Below are positions 37,320-44,447 of a stretch of DNA of 64,000 bases, piece by piece (within the stretch, counting starts at the first letter, position 1; each line of letters opens with the position of its first letter). This stretch comes from Paraphysomonas bandaiensis. Its lineage: Eukaryota; Chrysophyceae. The notes beneath the pieces are model-generated. The model saw nothing but the letters and a program-made list of their open reading frames with translations. It did not search any database and was not told the origin of the DNA. The stretch is taken from contig CBFFRP010000242.1 in assembly GCA_965644295.1 (NCBI GenBank), forward strand, positions 170,401-234,400, read 5' to 3'. Made by a program: the position numbers and the translations under genes.

Positions 37320-40300
37320 TTACAAGAGTATATCAGGAAAACTCTTGCAAAACTCCGCTTCAACAAGCACCATGGTAGACGGATTGAAGTCGAAGCATAG
37401 TCCATAGCAGTAAACATCATAGGCACTCCACTCATAAGTAGTGTCAAATAGTGGACAGTATAAATCTATTCGTAGACGACGTTTGCCTGCCCATCGTTTA
37501 TAACGGCATGATACTACATAATTTGTGAAATAACAATCCGGTAAAGCCAATGCATCGTAAAAATCTGCTCCCCAAGCTCGTAGGTTGATGTACACCTCTT
37601 GGCCTGGTTGAACTCCATCAATCTGCTGTTTCCGCATTCGTAATCGTTTTTCTTTAGCTTCCTTAGCAGAAAATAAAAGCGGAAATAACGCAGGAACGTC
37701 TTTGCAATACTGCTGAAAAGCCCGTGCTGTTGCAAGATCGGAATTGTATGGAATCCACACTTGTGAATCATCACTAAATAAAACGAGAAAATCCATAGTA
37801 GATCTCTTTTCAGGATCTCCCCGATAAGCCACAATCTTTCGCACTTCATACTGGTTATAGTCTACTAAAGCAATGCGGAATGCCTCATCATGAGTACCAA
37901 AAAATGGTTTAAGCCAAGACATATGAAAGACTACCTCAAATCGCATTACAATATGTGTACAGGTGATATCTGCTTTGTACGTAGAGACAACCTCGTATGG
38001 ACCTTTAAATCTAGGATATAGTTTTGACGGTTTAAATTTCGAAGAATTTGGTTGAAATAAAACGAGCTGTCCTGGTTGATATTCCGTAAGTGTCTCCGGA
38101 GGTGTTTTGGATTTTCTCTTTGCTTGGATCTTGCGTTGAACGTCACATGCAATCTCACGTATAGTTCTCAAATTCTGATTTATAAGAGATAAATATTCCG
38201 TAGTATCAACCGAATCTGACACAGCATCTGACAATGTGAAATAAGGTTTGTCTATTGTACCAAATGTAAACTCAAAAGGTGACAATCCCGTTTCACTACT
38301 TATTTCATCATTCAGTATGAACTGGATTACCATATAGCACTCCGGCTCTCCCCAGCAATCTTGCAACCTTTCATCATGTACAAGAGCACTTAGAAATCGT
38401 AATGTCTCTCTATGAGTTCTCTCCACCATGTTAGACTCATGTCTATCTGTCAAAGACATTCGAAAACGCACGCCAAACCATTTTAACAATAACTGAACAA
38501 CCTCTGCTGTAATATTCGAACCTGGGTCTGAAATTAACACTTCCGATATTCCGTACGTCACGAAATAAGAAAACAACGCTCGCGCTACTCCAACTGCCGT
38601 GTAATCAGTTGCTGGATACAGACCAACCAAACGCGATGGCAATTGCTTTACAACATGGATACAACAATGCCCTTTCTTGTCAGGAGGAGACACAGAGAGT
38701 GTGTCAAATCCTACGTAATGTCTACAATGCTCGGAGTCTAAAGCTCTGATAGGTGCCTGCAAGGAAGCACTCATTCCCGCATTAAACTTCTGACAAATGG
38801 GACACCGATCTATGAAATCTTGTATCACCTCTGTGGTTAACTTGTGACCTGGAAATACCTTACTCAGCTTTAACCATGTTCGTTTAACTCCATGGTGACC
38901 TATCCGACCATTGTGTACTAAGTCGAACGCCTCTTTGGGTGAACTAGGTTTTATACCTTGAGCCGCTAGTTCATCTAAAGCTGCAAGTATCTCAGCTGGA
39001 AACGCTGCATAACAAGCTACATCGTCGGTTTCTGAACTCCATTCCCCTACTTGGTTAAGCTCAATAAGCTGATCATCTGGTAGTAAGTCCGTATTTTCAA
39101 ACATAACTACTTCACCACATGCGACACTTTCTTCTGGAAAACATTCCATACAAACGGACAATAACATAACATGAGCCACAGCCGATTCCTGATCCTTACG
39201 AGATAACCAATCAGCAAATCTATTTAACTTTCCCTTGAAGTGAAGCAAGTCGAAATTGAAATTCTGTATAAACATCCGCATGCGTACTATTCTGTCAACA
39301 ACCGAAACTTCCATCCATTTAAGGTTGGCGTGATCAGTCATGATCGTGAACTTTTTACCTCTCAAATAATACGACAAGGCATATACACAAAAGAATATTC
39401 CAAAACACTCCTTGTCAATAGTGGACCACTTCAATGTTGGTTCCGAAAATTTCTTCGACACCATTGCAATTACTTGATAGAATTCTTGACCATTGGCATC
39501 GACGAAAATTTGTAACAACACACCTCCACATGCATAAAACGAAGCATCTGTCATCAAGATCCATCTTAAAGAATAGTCGGGATGATACAGAGTAAGAGAT
39601 TTTAGAATCGCCTCTTTAAATCTACTAAATTCCTCCCTGTAATTTACTTTCCAACAATTCTCATTCCAGTCAAAATTCTTCTTCGTCATGTCATGTAACT
39701 TATGAGTAAGGTCACTATATAACGGAATAAAAGGTTTAAAATATATTGCCGCTCCAAGAAATCTCTGCATTTGTTTCGTCTTGTTTTTCCCTTCTGGAAA
39801 TTCAATTGCAGTTACTGATAATTTTCGGGCCTCAGTTAATTGGTAAGTGTTGTCTTTGCAAAGATAGCCGAAAAATTCCACTGATGAATAACCAAATTTG
39901 CTTTTCGACAATTTTAACACGACATTATAATAAGTACATTTTTTAATGACCTTCTTGAATTTCTCAATAGCATCCTGATAATCATACGCCAACACCAGTA
40001 AGTTGTCAAATATCACCACCATCCACTCTGAGAATTCGTTGAAAATATCAGACACTACATGCATCAAAACTCCACTTGCCGGAGAAACTCCCTCTGGCAT
40101 AAACTTTGGTTCGAACTGGCCCCATGGAGTTTGAACTGACAACAGTGCTGAAACTGATTCATGAAGTCTGATACCATGGAAAGCATTACATATATCTAAA
40201 TCAATGAACACCTTATACCCAGCTGCTTTATGTAATTCTTTTATAACATCTGGTATGGGATAATGCGGACTTTCAATTTCTAAATTAACACGCCTGTAAT

Positions 40301-40574
40301 CACCACATATTCGAATAAAAGGTTTCGTAGCCTTGGGTGCTACTACTATTGGAGATGCATAAGGACTCGTACTTGGACGATAAAAGTATCCACACATCCT
40401 ATTGAACTCCTCCTTAGTACGTTCATATAACATAGGTGGTATCCTTCTCATATTCTTTGGTTTAATTCTATCAGGAATAGTACTTTTCACCTTTAATTTT
40501 AACTCAGGAACATGCTGAATTCCAGTCCATTCTCTAGGAACAAAGACGTCAACTGCATCCTCTCTCAAAACTCT
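37320..40574 (-). CDS. Gypsy pol: RT, RNase H, integrase, chromodomain-like segment, conserved tail
   Basis: About 1,084 residues, following the protease across one in-frame TGA (40575-40577). Order: RT with 'VFIDLDICNAFH' (motif A) and 'VVIFDNLLVLA' (39990-40019) in place of YxDD; RNase H with 'WILMTDASFYACGGVL', 'STIDKECFGI' and 'TDHANLKW'; integrase with an HHCC finger (HNGRIGHHG...CPICQKF) and the D-D-E residues in 'VGFDTL', 'ISDPGSN' and 'NMVERTHRE'; a GPY-type motif (FKGPYEV); a chromodomain-like segment ('YEVRKIVAYRGDPEKRS...', about 37720-37860); and a C-terminal region of about 100 residues (37325-37620) shared with the pol at 58357-61491. There is no ATG near the RT start; translation presumably continues from the upstream frames. 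It is otherwise intact. Confidence 0.92.
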   Translation of the reverse strand, partial: RVLREDAVDVFVPREWTGIQHVPELKLKVKSTIPDRIKPKNMRRIPPMLYERTKEEFNRMCGYFYRPSTSPYASPIVVAPKATKPFIRICGDYRRVNLEIESPHYPIPDVIKELHKAAGYKVFIDLDICNAFHGIRLHESVSALLSVQTPWGQFEPKFMPEGVSPASGVLMHVVSDIFNEFSEWMVVIFDNLLVLAYDYQDAIEKFKKVIKKCTYYNVVLKLSKSKFGYSSVEFFGYLCKDNTYQLTEARKLSVTAIEFPEGKNKTKQMQRFLGAAIYFKPFIPLYSDLTHKLHDMTKKNFDWNENCWKVNYREEFSRFKEAILKSLTLYHPDYSLRWILMTDASFYACGGVLLQIFVDANGQEFYQVIAMVSKKFSEPTLKWSTIDKECFGIFFCVYALSYYLRGKKFTIMTDHANLKWMEVSVVDRIVRMRMFIQNFNFDLLHFKGKLNRFADWLSRKDQESAVAHVMLLSVCMECFPEESVACGEVVMFENTDLLPDDQLIELNQVGEWSSETDDVACYAAFPAEILAALDELAAQGIKPSSPKEAFDLVHNGRIGHHGVKRTWLKLSKVFPGHKLTTEVIQDFIDRCPICQKFNAGMSASLQAPIRALDSEHCRHYVGFDTLSVSPPDKKGHCCIHVVKQLPSRLVGLYPATDYTAVGVARALFSYFVTYGISEVLISDPGSNITAEVVQLLLKWFGVRFRMSLTDRHESNMVERTHRETLRFLSALVHDERLQDCWGEPECYMVIQFILNDEISSETGLSPFEFTFGTIDKPYFTLSDAVSDSVDTTEYLSLINQNLRTIREIACDVQRKIQAKRKSKTPPETLTEYQPGQLVLFQPNSSKFKPSKLYPRFKGPYEVVSTYKADITCTHIVMRFEVVFHMSWLKPFFGTHDEAFRIALVDYNQYEVRKIVAYRGDPEKRSTMDFLVLFSDDSQVWIPYNSDLATARAFQQYCKDVPALFPLLFSAKEAKEKRLRMRKQQIDGVQPGQEVYINLRAWGADFYDALALPDCYFTNYVVSCRYKRWAGKRRLRIDLYCPLFDTTYEWSAYDVYCYGLCFDFNPSTMVLVEAEFCKSFPDILL

Positions 40575-41264
40575 TCATATATCAGTTTGTTGAGCGAAAT
40601 CAGGATGTACTTTTGATTCTAGTTCACTAAAATATTTCTCCCTAGCCTCATCCACTGACTGTTCCAAAAATGTCACTAAACTTCCAAAACTACATGGTTC
40701 GGGAATCATATCATCTTCCTCTGACTGTTCCGGAATTGGATTTTCCCAAGGATCACACACTGGTCCTGACGACATATATCTCCTAAGTTCGTCAATGTCT
40801 TCACCAATATTGGCAAGAACTTCTATCTCATTTAAATTAACTGATTGCCCCGCACTCAGTGATGCTTTCTTAATCATATTCATAAATAACTCGGAAAAAT
40901 GCTCACAGATTGCCGGTAATCCTATAATAATATCCTTTGCCAAACCGTCCAGAACATACAGTGAAAGTTGTGCTTTATAGGTCTTACCCTCATCTTCAAA
41001 AGCAATTGTGACAGGAATATATCCTTTAAGTTCAATCTGATGTCCGTCTGCTACTTTAACCCTCAACTTTTTATGTACCATATCTTTTAACAATTTGTCC
41101 CCACACTTCTTAACAAAATTTGATGAAATAAAATTATCCGAAGATGATCCGGAATCAAATAAAACCATTTCCACATTAATCTTATCACCACAATTATTTA
41201 TTATCATTCCTTGCCTATGTACAGCATTGCGAAATCTGCTGGAAGTATCATTGTAATCTCGCAT
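40575..41264 (-). CDS. Gypsy aspartic protease ORF
   Basis: 230 codons, ATG at 41264. The active-site phrase is 'VLFDSGSSSDNF' and the later hydrophobic-Gly flap partner is 'IIIGLPAICEH'. An acidic C-terminal stretch leads toward RT. It lies in the same frame as Gag upstream and pol downstream. On each side the only interruption is one TGA, at 41286-41288 and at its own end, 40575-40577. It would mature the Gag-Pol polyprotein. Confidence 0.85.
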   Translation of the reverse strand: MRDYNDTSSRFRNAVHRQGMIINNCGDKINVEMVLFDSGSSSDNFISSNFVKKCGDKLLKDMVHKKLRVKVADGHQIELKGYIPVTIAFEDEGKTYKAQLSLYVLDGLAKDIIIGLPAICEHFSELFMNMIKKASLSAGQSVNLNEIEVLANIGEDIDELRRYMSSGPVCDPWENPIPEQSEEDDMIPEPCSFGSLVTFLEQSVDEAREKYFSELESKVHPDFAQQTDI

Positions 41265-41285
41265 AGCCGCTATCAGTGATTGTGC

Positions 41286-42860
41286 TCAAAGGTCATCCAA
41301 AGGATTGTCATCCCCTTGTTGATCCTCTTCAACATCAGGTTGATCTCTGGTAAGAATACGTACATCACCAGGACGCTTTCTATCCCCAGGATATCTTTTC
41401 AATTGAGCTGGAGAATTACTGTATCGACGTTGAGGTGGTGCATTAATACTTGGTTTAGGCATTACTGTTAACCCCACTCTTTCAGTCATCTTCTTAAGAG
41501 CTTCAGTCAAAACAGCTTTATCATGTGAAAATTTACATGACTTATCTTTGCACCCACCATCTTGCGTCAATTCTCTAAAACATGGGGAAGATTTCAATAC
41601 CTCAGCCGCATACAAATCTTCTTCATGTTTCAGCACGTTTTGCTCCTCATCACTCACAGATTCTGAGTCAGAAACTTGTTGCTCAATTTGGTGTAGTCGC
41701 TTATCTACCGCAGAAGATTTTGTTCGAAAATTAAAACGACTTCTGAATTGATTATATTTTAACGACAAATCCCTAGTAATCTTCAACTGCTTAAAGAATT
41801 CTTTCAGAAAAGCTTTTACTGAAGGGAAATTTTCCGACCTCATAAGTCTCTTAGTAGTATCTCTCATACACGCAGGAATAAGACTCATCCACTGTTCCAA
41901 CGAACCACCTCTCTTAGTCGTTACTAAAGGTATACTCTCATCAAGTTTGTTCATCTTAGCAGCCTCCTCCAAGAAATCATACCGCTGATTGAACTTCGTT
42001 TCCAAAATACAAAGATCCTCATCGACTCGACGGAAATCCTCCAACTTGTCCATTGTTACTCTGTACGGCAAACACGATTCAAGCAACATCGAATTAAAAT
42101 CCATCATATCCAAAGGTCTGAACTGATACTTCGCTGCCTCAATAACTTGCGTTACACTTGCATCTATGCATTCCAAAGGTTCAGTATAATCATCAGGATA
42201 TAATTCCATCAACGTAAACCTAATCATTTCCTTAGCCCTGCCTTCCAACAATGTAAACACAGAAGGAATTGGTCCATTATCACGACATTTCTCAAACTCA
42301 GCAATTCGTTCCAAGAAAACCAAAAACCCATCTAAAGTAATTTCCGACAACCTTATCTCCAAGTATGAATCGTCTTCTTTAGTCAACGTAACCTTAGCCT
42401 TCGGTTGACGATCAATTTCACGAAGTGCTTCCTGAATAGTCTGACGTTTAGGTCTGACAGGTGGTCGCTCCTCTTCACTCCTGAGAGCTTGAGTAGCATT
42501 CAATACACCCTCACGCACAGCATTCTCTATATGCGTATGCAACAAGTCAGGGTCAATATACTGCTGCTCACGTCGCTCTATAGTTGCGGCTACAGGCTGT
42601 TCACCATTCCCATGACCATCTGATTTAGACTCTTCAAACGGTATCTCCGAAAGCTGATCAACTTGTATAATTTCTGAATTAGCTCTCGATGACCTTCCAG
42701 ATCTCCTCTGATTGATCTCCTCAAGACTTCGTTGAACATGCTCATTGAACGTCTGTTGCTGATGAAAACGCTGCTCCATATACTCACGTTGCTCACGCAT
42801 ATACTGCATCAAGTCCTCCAGAGTAAGCTCTGTCTTCGCATCGGCTTCTGCAGGCTCCAT
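41286..42860 (-). CDS. Gypsy Gag with CCCH-type zinc finger
   Basis: 524 residues from ATG at 42860 to TGA at 41286-41288. The N-terminus is a Glu/Gln-rich coiled coil ('YMREQREYMEQRFHQQQ'), then an Arg/Ser stretch and a helical Gag body. Near 41520-41585 is 'CFRELTQDGGCKDKSCKFSH', a C-x9-C-x4-C-x3-H pattern like CCCH RNA-binding fingers instead of the usual CCHC knuckle. A basic tail follows. The N-terminus resembles the plus-strand ORF at 61930, which marks that as a relative. Confidence 0.88.
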   Translation of the reverse strand: MEPAEADAKTELTLEDLMQYMREQREYMEQRFHQQQTFNEHVQRSLEEINQRRSGRSSRANSEIIQVDQLSEIPFEESKSDGHGNGEQPVAATIERREQQYIDPDLLHTHIENAVREGVLNATQALRSEEERPPVRPKRQTIQEALREIDRQPKAKVTLTKEDDSYLEIRLSEITLDGFLVFLERIAEFEKCRDNGPIPSVFTLLEGRAKEMIRFTLMELYPDDYTEPLECIDASVTQVIEAAKYQFRPLDMMDFNSMLLESCLPYRVTMDKLEDFRRVDEDLCILETKFNQRYDFLEEAAKMNKLDESIPLVTTKRGGSLEQWMSLIPACMRDTTKRLMRSENFPSVKAFLKEFFKQLKITRDLSLKYNQFRSRFNFRTKSSAVDKRLHQIEQQVSDSESVSDEEQNVLKHEEDLYAAEVLKSSPCFRELTQDGGCKDKSCKFSHDKAVLTEALKKMTERVGLTVMPKPSINAPPQRRYSNSPAQLKRYPGDRKRPGDVRILTRDQPDVEEDQQGDDNPLDDL

Positions 42861-42938
42861 GACTCTTAAAACAGTTCAAAGGGCTCAATAACACAATGAA
42901 TGTATAATGTATTGTTCTTATCAACAGAGTAATATTAC

Positions 42939-43399
42939 TGTAGTTGTTCTTAAGAACAACGTATGCTCACACAAAAACAACACTGATCTATAACGTTTTA
43001 AAAAGATTTTAAGTGCACGCCAGCGGGCTGCTACACTGTTAAGCTCACCAGCGGGTGATGCTCCTCAACTCAGACGCAAACCGCGAAAGAATTTAAATAA
43101 ATCGTTATTTAAAACGTGTAATAGAAAAGTGAGTAACATGCTATACAACTCTACAGTAACACACACATACAACATCATGTTCAGCATTTCACTTCAGCAC
43201 ACAACACATCAGATCAGAAGTATTTTATCCGGTACGTATGTACAGCTTCAACACTCCGTGTATACACTGAAAAAGTAGAAACTGAATATGTAACTGAAAA
43301 CTGAAAATACAAAAACACTCTGTACGTGTTAGAGAGTACAACAGAAGAGTAACATATAATACTACTACCAACGCAGAAAATAACCAGTACTGCGTTACA
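42939..43399 (-). repeat. Gypsy LTR (5' LTR)
   Basis: 461 bp matching 36622-37082, with the same palindrome at 42943-42960. The element's transcript would start in this copy and run toward lower coordinates. Confidence 0.92.
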
Positions 43400-43492
43400 A
43401 GAAGATGGAAACCAGCAAGTGTCTAATAGAAAAGTCAGTGTGGCACATACGATGACGTCACCGGCACAACATGATGATATAAGAAGATAAGG

Positions 43493-44083
43493 ATGGATAC
43501 TTTAACTTGGTGGTGTGGAGAAGCGATTGTAAGAGGAGAGACAATACCGATGGCAATTCATGTGGATGGTGGATCAGAAGGAGCATTCATGCATGAAGGG
43601 CTAGCAGAGGAAATGGGTTTAGAAGTTTATGAGTATCCAAGGGATAAACAATACCTGGTGATGGGAGCTACAGGACAAGGAAGATGTCCGGAACGAGTGA
43701 CAAAGTATGTATATCTATGTATGCGGATAGACGGAGTGGAGTATTATGGTGAAATGTTGGGAGAATTGAAGACTGGACATCCGATACAGAGTATATGGAA
43801 GTGTAAGTTTGATCTGATACCTAATATGACGGCTTCATGCTTATGGGGAGGAGCGGAAGTGAAGGAGTTGAAAGAGCATCGTGCCTTTGTGGTGCGAACA
43901 CCAGAGGGTATACCTGTTGTCATGAAAGGGAAGTCATACGCAGAAACAATGAAATGGATGGCTAAGACGAGACATCGGGTAGCAGAACATCCAGTGTATC
44001 AAGGTAATATCCCGGAAGGACGGAGGGTCAATACTGTGTGGAAGATAAGCCAATACCCGAACCAGTACTGTGTAAGACAATGA
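43493..44083 (+). CDS. Outer-element protease-like ORF
   Basis: 196 codons starting 2 nt after the Gag stop (43488-43490). 'IPMAIHVDGGSEGAFMHEGLAEEMGLEV' has the layout of a retroviral-type aspartic protease start (hydrophobics, D-x-G, then Ala-Phe/Ile), but with DGG where DSG or DTG is usual. Whether the active site works is unknown. No RT follows: the frame ends and the purine tract and LTR segment come within 90 bp. Confidence 0.6.
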   Translation: MDTLTWWCGEAIVRGETIPMAIHVDGGSEGAFMHEGLAEEMGLEVYEYPRDKQYLVMGATGQGRCPERVTKYVYLCMRIDGVEYYGEMLGELKTGHPIQSIWKCKFDLIPNMTASCLWGGAEVKELKEHRAFVVRTPEGIPVVMKGKSYAETMKWMAKTRHRVAEHPVYQGNIPEGRRVNTVWKISQYPNQYCVRQ

Positions 44084-44173
44084 TACAGGATGAATCTGTG
44101 AGAGTTCAAGTGGTCAATATGAAGCCAGATCGTTATGTTGTTGGACCTATTCAGGTCTTGGATTAGGGGGAAG

Positions 44174-44254
44174 TGTAGCAAAATTGGGTATAACAAGTAT
44201 GGGTGATTTAGGAGGTTGTTATGTCTGAAGAATAAGATGAAGTGATGTAGGTTG
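44174..44254 (+). repeat. Outer-element 3' LTR segment (81 bp)
   Basis: Matches 33190-33270 base for base as read. It is preceded by the AGGGGGAAG purine tract. Similarity stops at 44254, so either this LTR is truncated or the shared block is only part of it. Confidence 0.7.
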
Positions 44255-44447
44255 AGAAACGTGCTCCTTTCATTGTTTAATAGTTGAGTATGTTTGGTTT
44301 GCGTTCGGACAGGGACGTAGGTTCAGACTTTTTATCGCCGTCAAAACACGCGAAATCCTACAGGTAACTTTATGCATGATGTACCTATGATGTGGACTAA
44401 TTAGCTGTCAAAGGTTTACAGAGAGTAATACAGGCCGATTTCATATT

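Larger units (their letters stand above)
36622..43399 (-). mobile_element. Full-length Ty3/Gypsy element inserted in the outer element
   Basis: Two LTRs of 461 bp (36622-37082, 42939-43399; TGTA...TACA) match everywhere I compared them and are flanked by AGAA (36618-36621, 43400-43403). Coding is on the minus strand: Gag, protease, then RT-RNase H-integrase. Inside the left LTR the minus strand has a strong purine tract (GGGGGGAAAGAGGG, about 37085-37098), the plus-strand primer. Inside the right LTR, at 42938 and below, the minus strand reads GTAATATTAC rather than TGG..., so a standard tRNA 3'-end primer is not evident. Intact frames and matching LTRs indicate a recent insertion. Confidence 0.93.
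33190..44254 (+). mobile_element. Non-autonomous LTR element encoding only Gag and protease, interrupted by a Gypsy element
   Basis: An 81-bp segment starting TGTAGCAAAATTGGG occurs at 33190-33270 and again at 44174-44254, the shared part of its LTRs. The 3' copy is preceded directly by a purine tract (AGGGGGAAG, 44165-44173), as expected of a plus-strand primer. Between them are a Gag-like reading frame (33656-36621 continuing at 43404-43490) and a protease ORF (43493-44083). Only about 90 bp separates protease and 3' LTR, so there is no RT, RNase H or integrase. Without the inner Gypsy (36622-43403) the element is about 4.3 kb. The full LTR length and the outer target duplication could not be fixed; the 3' LTR may be truncated. 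Confidence 0.75.

Noticed and set aside
40575-41288. TGA read as selenocysteine or a reassigned sense codon
   Set aside because: Host genes here end in TGA, no selenocysteine element is visible, and the TGAs lie only at domain borders.
43454-43467. 'gatgacgtcaccgg', also at 50361, as a shared regulatory site
   Set aside because: A single short match in unrelated contexts, one inside a coding frame; chance is sufficient.
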